The translations under genes and the position numbers were made by a program. A stretch of DNA of 64,000 nucleotides from Diospyros lotus (Eukaryota; Streptophyta; Magnoliopsida; Ericales; Ebenaceae), in contig NC_068338.1 of assembly GCF_014633365.1 (NCBI RefSeq), positions 49,487,716-49,551,715 of the forward strand, in the 5' to 3' direction. The notes beneath the pieces were generated by a model. The model was not told the DNA's origin. It saw only the letters and a program-made list of their open reading frames with translations, and did not search any database. Below, one piece after another: positions 10,226-21,198 of this stretch (the first letter of the stretch is position 1; every line of letters begins with the position of its first letter).

Positions 10226-10891
10226 AGTTGAAAATAAACCTAACGACAGAGAACCATACATAAGTAACTTCACCATATTCTCCTACTCCAATGGTAATGG
10301 GGGTGACGAAAATAAAGAAACTATGCGTTTATTTTGTTATAGAGAACATTTTCTAATTTTACACGTAAATAGAGTCTAAAATTTTGTGTTTTAAAAATTA
10401 ATACAATAGCATTTACTTTCAAAAAAAATCAGTAAACATCTTTTTGATATTTTTCAATTCATTGTATAGAGTTTCAAAAACAGAAAATTCAGTCTTCAAT
10501 TTTTTAATTGAAGATTCAAAAAAAAAAAAAAAAAAGTAGAGTCAAAATTACAGATTAGGGTTTTCAATTTCAGAAATTTCGGTTACTGATTCGAGAAATT
10601 GGGGTTGGGGAATTTCAGAAATCGCAAAACTATTTGACCAAATAGATTCTTAGAAAATCAGTTCTAATTTCAGAGGACCTTCAAATTTTCATGTGAAAAA
10701 ACAAAAAAATATGAAGAACTTAAAAAGAGGGCAATAATTTGGGGTTTCAAACCCTAGATTAGAGTTTCAAATGCAGACTTTAAAAATAGAGGAAAATTGA
10801 GTACCTATTGCAAAAATTATTTAGGATTACAATTGATGAAAAAAATTGAATGAAAACCTGAGATTAAGATTCCAAACAAAAGGGGGAGAAA
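10226..10891. repeat. Conserved flank continuing the SRA unit
   Basis: Non-coding AT-rich sequence paralogous to 50890-51558 (TAGAGAACATTTTCTAATTT, then CAAACCCTAGATTAGAGTTT). No gene recognised. The two copies diverge at 10892, where a CACTA-like element starts, and at 51559, where a solo LTR starts. Confidence 0.6.
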
Positions 10892-11625
10892 CACTACAAC
10901 AAAAATGATTTGTTGAGGCATCTTTTTTAAGACATTTTTTAGAAAGTGTCATCTAAAATACAATTTTAAGGCACAATATAAAAAAGTGCCTCAATACAAT
11001 AATTTTAATGAAGCACAACAATTAAGTGCCTTATAAAATACTATTTTAAGGCATAATTTAAAGAAGTGCCCTAATAAAACAATTCTAATGAGACACGACA
11101 ATTAAATGCCTTAATAGACAAATATAAGTGTTTTAATAGATAAATCTAATAAGGCAGAATTTTTGAAATGTCCCATTAAAATAATTTTAACAAGACACTC
11201 TGATGAAGTGTCATAATAGACAAATTTTAAGTGTTCTAATAGAATAATTGTAATGAAACTTAGATATACTATAAAATAAACATAGGCACATATATTAATA
11301 AGATGATGTGTAGATTAAGTGGCCACACGTGTGAAAGAAGAAGGAAAGGTTTAGGATTCGAGCTCAAGGAGAAATAAGTTAGAGTTAAGAAAATGCCTTG
11401 TGGGGGATATGGAAAATAAATTTATAGTGATTTTTGAGGCATTTTTAAGTGTCACAATAAACTTAAATTTATAGTTATTTTTGAAGCATTTGTAAGTGGC
11501 TCAATACGTTTTTGGGGCACAATTACACGGGACATTATTATTAGTGCTCTAATAGTTAAAATACCCCAATAAACTATCTATTAAGGTATTTTTAAATGCC
11601 TCTTAATCTAAAATTTGTTATAATG
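10892..11625. mobile_element. CACTA-like non-autonomous element, 734 bp, TSD AAA
   Basis: Left end CACTACAACAAAAATGATTT; the right end reads CATTATAACAAATTTTAGAT on the other strand, and both continue into a GAGGCA motif. AAA flanks both ends, and the paralogue at about 52412-52430 has one AAA between the matching flanks. The interior repeats short units resembling AAGTGCCTCAATA and TTTTAAGGCACAA in both orientations, resembling the subterminal repeats that CACTA transposases bind. No transposase is encoded. Confidence 0.8.
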
Positions 11626-11931
11626 AAACAAGTATACCTTGACATCCGTACAATATTATTGCCAACACCTAGATATAAAATATAAAATTGAACCAAAATA
11701 TTAAAATTACTCTGATCAAACTAAATTATAACAATGAATAAATCATTATAAAAAGAATTCATTTTCTTTTGCCTTGTTTTTTTGCCAACCGTTTACTTGG
11801 CTTATTTGACATTTATTGATTCCTAAAAAACAATATTTATTATATTTAAGTAATTAATTACCCTTGCTATATCTTTTCCTTTTCCTTACAAGTTTTTCAA
11901 AGATTGCAAAACCTTTTCTATTTATGTCATG

Positions 11932-12160
11932 ACGTAGCACAGTTGGTTCTCAGGTAGTAGATTACACCAAATAATACAGGTTTGAATCATGGCAGCCGCA
12001 TTGTAAGAGTTTCACCCTTCTGTGGGGGTGGTTCTTTGTAGGCACCATATATTGGTGTTTCTTATTTGATGCGTTGTCGTGTACCATGATTAACCCCTCC
12101 CACGTGCATGAAGCAGTGTGTGGGAGCTCTTAAGGTGAGGGATTTCACCTTTGTAGCCAT
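11932..12160 (+). mobile_element. Probable tRNA-derived SINE
   Basis: A pol III A-box-like TAGCACAGTTGG (about 11935) is followed about 45 bp later by a B-box-like GGTTTGAATCA. A tRNA-unrelated body continues to CTTTGTAGCCATG. The paralogue at about 52770 lacks this block between TTCTATTTATGT and the AAG-rich continuation. The end points and TSD are not clean, so boundaries are approximate. Confidence 0.5.
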
Positions 12161-12378
12161 GAAAAGGAAGACAAATAGAGAGGGGGAAAAAATGAAGAAA
12201 AAGACAGTAAAACACGGCTTTTCCTTTTTGGCACATAACATGAAAAGCTCACTCCGGAGTTCATACTTATTAATTTAGTTTACAGGGAGAGACACACACG
12301 CAACCTGCATGCACATCATTCACACACACAATACACACACCCCGAACAACACAAAATATACGCGCAATTGCCAACAAT

Positions 12379-12960
12379 ATGAGTTTGTTATCTGATAAAA
12401 AGTCATTCTAAGCAACTTGGGATAACAAGAATGGGTTAAAACTGAGAAGCTGTTAGGACTGCTCCCTGGTGTTGAAGTTGGTGACAGGTTCCGATTTAGG
12501 TAGAACTTGTTAATGGACTTCTTCGTCAGTATCAAGGTGGTATAGTTTACATGAAAAAAGATGGGAAGATTCTTGCCACAAGTATGCTTGCCTCTGGTAG
12601 GTACGTATGCAAAAGATGCAGAATCCGCTGATGTTCTCATATATTCAGGTCAAGGTGGAAATCCAATGGTTGTAGAAAAGAAGCCAGAAGAACAAAAATT
12701 TGGACGGCGTAACTCTGCAAAGAAGAACAGCATGGATAAAGGAACACAGTTAAGGGTTATTCGTGGTCACCAAACTTTGCAGACTTCTAATATTCTGGGG
12801 ACAAGTAGCCAGAGAAATTTTGCATATGTTTAACGGTTGTACTTGTACATCGTGACTAGAGTCGTAACCAACAAAGAGGGCCATACAGTAACTTGGTTTT
12901 TATGTTTAATTTGATTGAATAGGATTCCTGGGCTACGTGAACTTACTTGGGACATTCTCA
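12379..12960 (+). pseudogene. SRA-YDG relic R1 (internally deleted)
   Basis: Begins with an ATG equivalent to the intact genes (MSLLSDKK against MNLLTDRN) and hits a stop after ten codons. It then jumps to the segment before the SRA, having lost about residues 12-245 of the 419. SRA motifs are legible but frameshifted: LPGVEVGDRFRFR, SADVLIYSGQGGNP, VIRG, and an interrupted YDG region. It retains GLRELTWD, closer to the usual SUVH continuation than the intact copies. It cannot encode a functional SRA. Confidence 0.8.
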
Positions 12961-13140
12961 AGTGCTTTTCATTTGTTTCAGCTGAAGTTTCTTGTTCAAA
13001 AAAATAGTTACTGGAAAGTAGATGAAATGAAACTGACAATTTCAACCTTTTTTTTTTTTGGGTTCTTTTATTAGAAACATGAGAAATCATGAGAAGACAA
13101 AATCATCATTAATAAGATAATATGTTCTTAATTTCTATTT

Positions 13141-13390
13141 GTAATTTTGTCAGGGTAATCACTTGTCTATCTTCTTCCCTTCCCGCTTAAGACTTGTTAG
13201 TTAAAATTAGTTTCCTCCTGAAACTGAAAGCTAACAAGTAACAAATTCCCACTATGTTTTGCATGTTCAGGTACTACAACAATGCATAGCATGCCAAGGT
13301 TGGGGAAATCAGCAAAGCAGAGACGAACCTCCTTGAGGTGAACTTCTTATTTGGTTTAGGCTTCCAAATTGAATGTCATGTTGCATAAAG
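13141..13390 (+). pseudogene. Cyclin-P4/U4-type fragment: intron end plus start of exon 2
   Basis: An intron-like tail ends in TTTTGCATGTTCAG and is followed by the exon start GTACTACAACAATGCATAGC. Read with a few errors, it gives the YYNNxxxAKVGG...EMNLLEV(D)FLFGLGF segment of P/U-type plant cyclins (CDK partners). It ends at about 13378 where the homology to 16431-16685 stops. An intron-exon junction means the fragment was copied as DNA, not as cDNA. Confidence 0.7.
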
Positions 13391-15600
13391 TTAATGTTTT
13401 AGCATTTCAGAGTCAAACCTTTTGGATGGAAAATGTCTTCCAGAGCTCAATTTGTGAATGTTCTTTGGGTCGAGAAAGGTAGAGGTAAGATAGTTCTGGG
13501 AGGCTCTTGTGGAAGAGTGGCATAGCTCATCTGTTCTCTTGTCTACAGCAACCGTCCTTGTATAATTTTAATCATACCAAGATTTTTTTTAGATAACATG
13601 TAGAATGAATCAATCTATTAAAATCACACTATTCAAGTCAATTTATGAAGATGAATGAATATTAACAAACAAAATAATATTAATAAATCTACATTTATTT
13701 AAAATTCATGTCAACAAGTTGTACTTTTAATACTGTTCACTTAACACAATCCTTTATAGTTATTCAAATATTTGAAATTGACTATAAATAGGAGTTATTA
13801 ACATATATCTGACTACTAGTAATGAATCAAGCTAAGAAATTGTGTTTGTATATAAAACCGCAATTAAGGCCAGTTTGTAGCTGAAACGGCTGGAGAAATG
13901 ATGTGCCACGTGAAAACCTCCGTGATTTACGAGAGGCCAACCTAAGATGTGGTGTGCTCACCCATGCCACAAGACATTATAGTTTGGCCTGTAGAGTATA
14001 ACTCAAGCGATTGGACAAGTAATATGTTAATGTTAGTTCGATAAGTCGTGAGCTTGATTTTCGTTCTATGCAAAGAAACGAAATCTCATACCTACGATTT
14101 ATTTTTCGTAATATAATCAAAAGCACCACGAAGATAAAAAAGTGGGCAAGAATAGTCGTTCCAAGACATTACAGCCTGGAAAACTGTCCCCCATGTTTGG
14201 CCGTGCCAAGTTGCCAACTGCGACCCTGCAACCATCCTATCTTAGATTCACTCACTCATCAATTGTTCGGGGTAAACTGCCCCCCATCTTTGGCCGTGCC
14301 AAGTTGTCAACTGCAACCAATTAATCATCCTATCCTAGGTGCACTCAATTGTTCAGGGGTAATTTTGTACTTAAAAGTGAACTTAGTGGTTTTTTTTCAG
14401 TAACGCAAAGATTTTGGGTTTAGTCCTCGTTATTTCTTTACTAAATTGGCCTACAAAACATGACAATCGTAATCTTAAACAATAATTTATACTTTTTCCT
14501 TTCATAGTGTAAACTTGTAGTAGTGTCATACCACTAAACTAACCGTTAATAGCTGTTACCTTAGTGGATTATTAGGAGTAATTCTGTCCCTTCATAATAT
14601 TTTTCTATGCTTGCATTCAAGTCATTTAAATTTGCGATATCAATGGATCCCTTTGCTTTCATATCTATAAAAATAATAGATCAGATTATCATGGGAGTTT
14701 TGAGTTAGTTTATGCAAATAACATGATATGATTCTAGGTTTTGTGCCATGGTAAAAATTAATTAGGATAATCCCTACACATTATCATTATTATTTCCTAA
14801 CTACAATTATAAAATTTGTAATTGAGGAATCGTCTTCTAATCTTCATAGCTTTGCAATAAAGAAAATGATGATAGAGCGCCAAACATTTTTCCACACAAA
14901 CACTTGAATATTTAAGTTAAATCCTGATATTTAAAAGAAATATCATCGTTCTTTTGTGAATAAAAGTAACTTACTTTCAAGAAATAAAAGTCGAGCAGGG
15001 AGATTTATGACAAGCATAGTTAGTATTCTAAAATTAATTATGATTTAAATTCTTATAGATAATATTTATCTTTTGTGAGATTACCGATGAGATTTTCAAA
15101 GCCATCTATTTGTATCTTCTTCAATAAGAATACCTCATAGGAGATTTTTTCAAGAGAACTCATGGCTCTCCTTGAGCTCATTTCGTAGGAGCCTACCGAC
15201 ACTCTCCTTGATATTTTTTGATTAAGAGTTTGTTGAGACATTCTCGGAGACCTCTCAAGTAAGAGTCTCCCAAAGCTCTCCTAGAGACCTCTTAGCTAGA
15301 GGGGTTTCTCGAGACCTTTCAATTGGAGACTTTTTTTTGTCCTTACACTTTATATCTAACTTTTGGACTTGTTCATGAACTTCATAATTGATGCATATTT
15401 ATTTGGTAAATCTTTTTATTTGTTGTGTTTTTCATAATTGATGCATATTCAACAATAAAATATTATAATTATATTTTTTTGTAATTAAGGTTTAAACTTT
15501 TATTAATGTGAGCTCACATACATAGTTTTGCATATTTATTTAGTATATTAATTTGTTGATATGTTTTTTTCATTCCCAATTCCCTTGCGATTTGTTAGTT
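13391..15600. other. Non-coding stretch with a short tandem duplication
   Basis: 13391-13640 is conserved with 54000-54620 and 56290-56960. At about 14177-14350 there is a two-unit, about 87-bp tandem repeat (AAACTGTCCCCCATGTTTGG, then GCCGTGCCAAGTTGCCAACT); its 111- and 60-codon open frames look like repeat by-products. At 15380-15450 a short direct repeat contains CATAATTGATGCATATT. At 15110-15330 there is a GAGACCTCT-rich tract of unknown nature. I see no gene. Confidence 0.5.
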
Positions 15601-15617
15601 CAAATTAGTTTCTGTTG

Positions 15618-16425
15618 GGGATATTATAGCAATATTAAAATAAACTGGTACAGTAAAACAATAAGTGAAGGTCGAAGAAAAACAACACCACTGCAATGAG
15701 AAAAAAAATAATATAAATTGAGTCGTGCAAACGCGTTGTCTTAAAGACAGATTTACCCCGTACCGATAATTAACAGATTACGGTGATAGTTTTAACAGGA
15801 TGAAACAATTTCACCAGCAGAACAATAGCCAAGAACGGTCGGAGTTAGCAAAACTCAGATGGTGTTTGCTCTCAAATCTATTATTCGAGCCTGGAAATTT
15901 TGTTTAGGTTTTCTTTCTTTTAGTTCTAAATTTTACAGTTAAAAAGGGGGACATAAAAAATTATTTTTATTGATGAAACAAATACACACCAAGTTCTCAA
16001 AAATTTTGGTAATGTTGGGTCTGGAGTTGTTTTGTAGACGATGGAAAATTTTGAAAAGTAAAATTAATTTCTTCTATTTTTAACGATTGTGTTATTCTGT
16101 TAATTTATTTTGTAGATTGCAATTTAAATATCAAATCTAACCAAGTTCTATTGTTTCTCAATTACATTTGAATTTGATATTATATTGATTTTAGTATTTG
16201 AATTGATTTATTATGTCTATTAGAAAATATTTGTTAATTTTTTATCTAAAAATGTTAAAAAAGTAAATTTAAAGTGAAATATTGTGAATTTTAAAATATT
16301 ATTATGATAACTTGAATGTTTTTATATAATAAAAAAAATTTATTCGTATTTATTATATATAATTTTATTTTTAAATATGAAGAGTTCCATATATAATTTC
16401 ACTTAGGGTTCTAAAATTTCAGCCC
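15618..16425. mobile_element. Insertion interrupting the cyclin intron (LTR-like piece)
   Basis: The flanking match to the cyclin intron (CTTGTTAGTT.AAATTAGTTTC at 15590, compare 13190) breaks at about 15618, where TGTTGGGGATATTATAGC starts, and cyclin homology resumes at the splice acceptor at about 16430. The block has a leader-like TGTCTTAAAGACAGATTTACC stretch of the kind seen in copia LTRs. No TSD or partner LTR was found, so the class is uncertain. Confidence 0.35.
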
Positions 16426-16430
16426 GGCCC

Positions 16431-16685
16431 TTGTTTAGGCATTACAACAATGCACACTACGCCAAGGTTGGGGGAATCAGCACAGTGGAGATGAACCTCC
16501 TTGAGGTGGACTTCTTATTTGGTTTGGGCTTCCAATTGAATGTCACACCTGACACTTTCCACACCTACTGTTGCTATCTCCACACCCAGATGTTGACGGC
16601 ATCTTCCCTACATGTAGCTCCTTCTTCCGCTCCTCCTAACTATATATATTGGGGGAGCCCCAGTCCTCCATTGTTGCTCCAATGA
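16431..16685 (+). pseudogene. Cyclin-P4/U4-type exon 2 fragment (best preserved)
   Basis: After a splice acceptor (TTGTTTAG), the frame reads [50 protein letters not shown] and then a diverged tail ending at a stop. This is the second half of the cyclin fold of P/U-type cyclins. Exon 1, which holds the first half of the cyclin box, is absent upstream, where an insertion sits. It is the likely closest relative of the cyclin pieces fused downstream of the SRA copies. The fragment is open but cannot make a complete cyclin. Confidence 0.75.
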
Positions 16686-16699
16686 AGATGAGTCCACCC

Positions 16700-17336
16700 A
16701 CCATCAACAACTTGGCCGTTTAGTAAAGCACAAATATAATAAATTTGATTTTTTTTAAGAATTTTATGAAAAAGATAAATATTATTTATAAAAATTTTAA
16801 TTATAGTGAATAATGAAATATTAAGATAAATTATTCATAAGAATCATAATTTTAGTGGATTTTGAAATGTTAGGATGAATGTCATGCTAATGGTAACATT
16901 CTAGTATTTTAGAAAAATAATAATAATAAATTTTTATATTTAAAATAATTTATTTATGATTTTATGAGATTGAGAACTTTAATAAAAAAAAATAAGAAAA
17001 ATGATCATGGTTGAACAAGGAGGTGATTGGGAGTATTTTGAAGTTTTTAGGGTTTAAGTATAATTTCAGAAATTAGAAACTGAGATTAATATATAATTAA
17101 TTGGTGAATAAATGTTATTAAAGTTATCCGCAAGTCAAGTGGCTATGCGGGTGAGCAGCAAAGGAGAGGCTGAGGGTTCGAATCACTACGGGCTATGCAC
17201 CGCGGGGCGGCCGCGAGTGTGCGGCCATGTGGGGAGAGGAGTGAGTTGTCTGCCATTAGAGGTTGGTGGAGGAAAAAGGTACAAGTGGGAAGAATAATTA
17301 AACCAAAAAAGCAGAATAATTCACTAAAAGAGGACT
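16700..17336 (+). repeat. Upstream block of the SRA relic, with B-box-like motif
   Basis: Matches 1-400 and 31700-32230: an AAGATAAATATTATT-type short-repeat tract, then AACATT.TAGTATTTTAGAAA, then a GC-richer part with a pol III B-box-like GGTTCGAATCA at 17175-17185. It runs up to GGACT, the left target duplication of the Athila element. The 61-codon ORF here (17112) is not credible. Confidence 0.55.
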
Positions 17337-19380
17337 TGACTGCACTCTCACCCTGCAATTAAAACACAAAACAAAATACAATAAAAATTTTATATTTTAT
17401 TTATTTATTTAGGCGAGAGGTTTATACTCGTCAGTGTACGAGTGCAGTTGTAGTTCAAATTTAAATTTATACTTTCTGGATAAGTCCAGGTCGTCCACTG
17501 AGAGATTTATTTATGGCAAAAGAAAAAAAAGAATGTCACACACACGCACACGCATTTAGATGGATTGATAACATGATTTTTATAATTTTTTTAGATAACA
17601 AATACTAGAAAATAAAGCAAGACAGAAGTTGAAATAAATACTGAACGTGAGAATATGAAATTGGAAAGTACTTGAGTTAAGACAATTTCAGTGCCAACCC
17701 GTTGATTCCCAAATATTAGCATAACAGATTAGCAACATTAATTTAATTTCATATATGAGGATTTGTTATTAAATGCAATTAAAGATAATGATAGCTTTAG
17801 TTTAAGCAATCCCCATACATGATATGCGGGATTCTAATTTAAAAAACTACCATAAATTTAATTACAATTAATACACAAAACAACTAAATTAATCATCCGG
17901 GTTTGGGTATGATAGCGTTTCCAGTTCTAGTAACTCTCATGCGTGACATGAAAACTCTAAGTTAGGTTTACGCTCCAATCCAAACCTAGTGATTTTTCAA
18001 TAATCAAAACAAACTCATATTGAAGTTTAAACCAATGTTACTCATTTAAAGCGTAGCTTTCTTTGGGAATCATTGGCGTTAGACAATGTTCTTGCCTTAA
18101 CCCAAGATTAGATTTAGCTACTCATCTCTATTAAATTAATTGACAACAATTTAAATGACATAATTTAAATAACAGAATTTAAATGACAGGAATTAAAATA
18201 GAAGAAACTAACCGGCCATTTAGGCGGTAGATAATTAAAATACAAGAATTAAAATTGCAAGAATTTAAAGGCATAAACTAACCGTCCATTTAGGCGGTGA
18301 ACAATTAAATGACAAGAATTAAAATTGCAAGAATTTAAAGGCATAAACTAACCGTCCATTTAGGCGGTGAATAATAAAGTAATAATAAATGACATAAGAA
18401 TTTAAAAGAAGAAAGGAAGAAAGGAAGAAAGTAAGATCACAAGAGAAAATACTAAAGAAAATGAGAGAGAACAAAAGCAATTCTCAAAGAGAGAATTCTA
18501 AGGAAATAACTAAACTTTGATTCAAGAATAATAATCACACTTACAAATGCAATCAAGTGATCTATTTATAGGCCACAAGATGCAATACAAACCACACAAT
18601 TTCAATTATTCAACTAGACATAATTATATCTAATGGGCACTCACACACTTAAAGTTAAATGGATTTTAGCTATAATACACACCTAATATTAAATGGATTT
18701 TAGCTAAAATACATACCTAATAAAGCATTCATAAAGTTAAATGGATTTTAGCTATAATATCCACCTAATAGTTAAATGGATTTTAGCTAAAAAAACACAC
18801 CTAATAAAGCTCTCACATAAAAAATAAAAATAGATTTCTATAAATTGGTTTTTAATCTTTATTAGGATTAAAAATAATCCTTGGGCCTTCTCCAAATAAT
18901 ATCTTCCATGGGTTGCTCAAATTGGGCCTTAATTCTTCATGGGCTTGATTTCTTCATGGACTTGAATTCTTCATGGGCTTGATTTTTCCATGGGTTTGAT
19001 TTCTTCATGGACTTAAATTCTTCATGGACTTTAAGTCTTCATGGGCTTTAATTCTTCATGCCTAAAAAAAAATAAAAATAATTTAATATTATTAATAAAT
19101 TATATATTATATATATGTATTACACATGGCACATATATATATATTATATTATATTATATATATTACATGAATGCATATAATGATGTATATGTATTATATA
19201 TAATTTTATATATTATTATTATTATTATTAAATTTTACTTTAAAATTTCATTTCATTCATTTTTCAATTTAAACTTGCATATAACCATAAAATATATATT
19301 AATATCTAATTTAAACTATTTTTAAGATCAAAAGAAGGGTATAATTATAACAAAATTTTTATAAAATTAACCACTAATCA
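17337..19380 (-). repeat. 3' LTR of the Athila element
   Basis: On the element's strand it starts TGATTAGTGG and ends GTGCAGTCA. It contains the TATA box CTATAAATAGA (about 18560-18570), a 70-bp tandem repeat (18190-18375), and four TTAAATGGATTTTAGCTA units (about 18655-18790). Relative to the other LTR it has about 33 more bases in the CTTCATGGGCTT-repeat tract near 19020-19060. Confidence 0.92.
18190..18375. repeat. 70-bp tandem repeat inside the Athila LTR
   Basis: Three units with the core CTAACCGTCCATTTAGGCGG (the first reads CCGGCCATT), at about 18208, 18278 and 18348. The same set is in the other LTR at about 29930-30095, and a diverged two-unit version is in the solo LTR at about 39945-40035. 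It lies on the downstream side of the LTR TATA box (transcription runs leftward), so it is within the transcribed R/U5 part. Confidence 0.75.
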
Positions 19381-19400
19381 TACCCCCCAACTTAAACATT
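19381..19400 (-). other. Polypurine tract next to the 3' LTR
   Basis: On the element's strand AATGTTTAAGTTGGGGGGTA abuts the LTR start TGATTAG. Two related tracts occur further inside the element (20811-20830, 23074-23093). Confidence 0.8.
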
Positions 19401-20810
19401 GCTAGTCCCTTAGCAATCAGATTATACACCTGCCAAACTTTATTCACAATAACTGTATGAATGTAAAAATTTCAAATTCGAAACCGAAATGCATAAAATT
19501 AAATAAATAATTTAGCATTCTAAATCAGATTTTTGGTTAAAGGTCATACAATCTCAGGAATGAAAATTAGGATAACCAACACACAGACTTACTCCCTCGA
19601 AGTTTTGACTTCAAATCTTACTATGGATTTTCTCTCCAATAAAAAGGATTCCTCAGGTGTACACACAAAGGGGTGCACCGTTATAAGAGTAAATGCAGAA
19701 CAAGTTCAAAACTCGGTGCCATCCCAAATACAAGGAACGTATTTTCATGAAAGAACAAGGAAATTGACATAGCTTCATGATTGGAATAATGCTCTAGATG
19801 AGTAATTTCTGAATTTAAACATGATTCCCTACTCCAAACTCGAATTCTGAGATCACATGATTTATAGCATCAAAAGGGACCAGACTGGGTTGTAATGGAG
19901 CTATAAGGTTAATACGGGTTGTCAAAGAAAAGGTAGAGTGTGCAAAGGGTGTGTCGGGAATTTTTTTTTTTTTTAGCATTCATTTTGAAACAGTTATTCT
20001 GAATAACTAAGAGAATTTGCCCCATTTTTTTTTTCACTTTTTTTTTCTTTTTTTTTTCTCTTTTTTTTTTCTTTTTCTTTTTAAATATGAAAATAGATAA
20101 ATAGACTAATTCCCAAAATCACACCAGATTGGATAAAATTCATATGGTTATGGGTTAAACAAGGGTAACGAAAGAAGTTGTACTACAAATGGCTCAAATG
20201 GGCTAACAAGAGGTTGATTTAAAAAAAAAAAATAGGCTCAAAATGAAAGAAATTGATCCCCCTATCATGCTTCTCAGTCATCTAATTCATAGTTTGAAAC
20301 CAGTCAAATTCATCCGCTATCATACTAGACATTCAAAGCGAATTGATATTTTGAAGCCATTGAAAAGATAAGATAAACAAGAGAGCATATTTAGAGTAAG
20401 TGTTATTTCACTCAGAATTAACGGTTATTAGGCTCAAACACTTACTTGGGTAATAGTCTCCACTTCTGTTGAGGGATCATACAGTGTACTAATCAACTAA
20501 TTACTGTTACCTTTGACTTTATGACCGATAACCAATTTCTAAATTTGAATCCCTGATGAATGCAAATTACTTATTCTAATGCATATACGTTTTCAAATAA
20601 GAAATCAATGCATTCATGTTTCGTATTGCAAACTTAGCCGGCTATCAGTGCATAACTTCAAAGCTTTAGGAATAGCATTATTTAAAACACATAATTTTTT
20701 TTATTTTTTTTATAAGAGTAGATAAAGACAATCAATTCCCACAAGACTACAAACTAGTAATTACAAACTCACAGTTAAATATAAACCAGATGATTCATGA
20801 CTAGACCTTA
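19401..20810. other. Non-coding part of the Athila 3' region
   Basis: No supportable ORF. It contains long T/A runs (19955-20090, 20220-20230) and otherwise unique sequence. It lies between two polypurine-tract-like repeats. It may be the decayed remainder of an env-like region, but no coding trace is readable. Confidence 0.5.
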
Positions 20811-20830
20811 CACCCCCCAACTTGAATTGC
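20811..20830 (-). other. Internal polypurine-tract-like repeat (downstream of LOG)
   Basis: On the element's strand GCAATTCAAGTTGGGGGGTG, close to the LTR-proximal tract (AAGTTGGGGGGTA) and to the copy at 23074-23093. It lies about 370 bp after the LOG stop codon. Confidence 0.6.
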
Positions 20831-20989
20831 AGTAATAAATCAGGGTTGTTAGGAATACCTGTAACTCCACAAGTCCATAGATTTGCTGTGAACTGCTAAA
20901 ACTTAAACAACAAATAAGCACACCATATAGATATATATTTATATTTTCACACCAAAATAAAAATTTCATGCAAGTCATAAGATAAGCAA

Positions 20990-21034
20990 AATGCGTCTTA
21001 AGAGTACAAAAAGTACTCCTTACTCAGCCATCTT
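20990..21034 (-). repeat. Hairpin repeat, distal copy
   Basis: ATGCGTCTTAAGAGTACAAA followed by AAGTACTCCTTACTCAGCC. The inner GAGTAC-AAAAA-GTACTC is a perfect 6-bp stem with a 5-base loop. It recurs at 21140-21184 with one difference, and the outer arms match part of the 181-codon ORF at about 22187-22240, from which the middle has been replaced. Confidence 0.65.
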
Positions 21035-21139
21035 ATCAAAGACTTTGCTAACAACATTCCACAGTTTTGTTTTTTTTTGTTTTTTTTTTTTTTTTCAAGA
21101 ACACAACCAAAAAAATCCTGCAAGTTGTACCATAACTAG

Positions 21140-21184
21140 ATGCGTCTCAAGAGTACAAAAAGTACTCCTTACTCAGCCATCTTA
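21140..21184 (-). repeat. Hairpin repeat, proximal copy just after LOG
   Basis: Second copy of the 45-bp hairpin element, ending 14 bases before the LOG stop. A long homopurine/T run (21065-21095) separates the two. The position suggests a role in 3' end formation or RNA stability (inference); it may equally be duplication debris. Confidence 0.65.
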
Positions 21185-21198
21185 ATAAAGAGCATTTC

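Noticed and set aside
16431..16685. A functional cyclin gene
   Set aside because: Only the exon 2 part is present; exon 1 with the start of the cyclin box is absent and an insertion sits in the intron.
18190..18375. CRISPR-like regular repeats
   Set aside because: Three 70-bp direct repeats with repeated interiors inside an LTR, duplicated in the other LTR; a plant retroelement, not a CRISPR array.
19041..19325. 94-codon ORF in the LTR
   Set aside because: Ile/Tyr-rich translation of an AT-rich TATATA/TTATTA tract; occurs identically in the other LTR.
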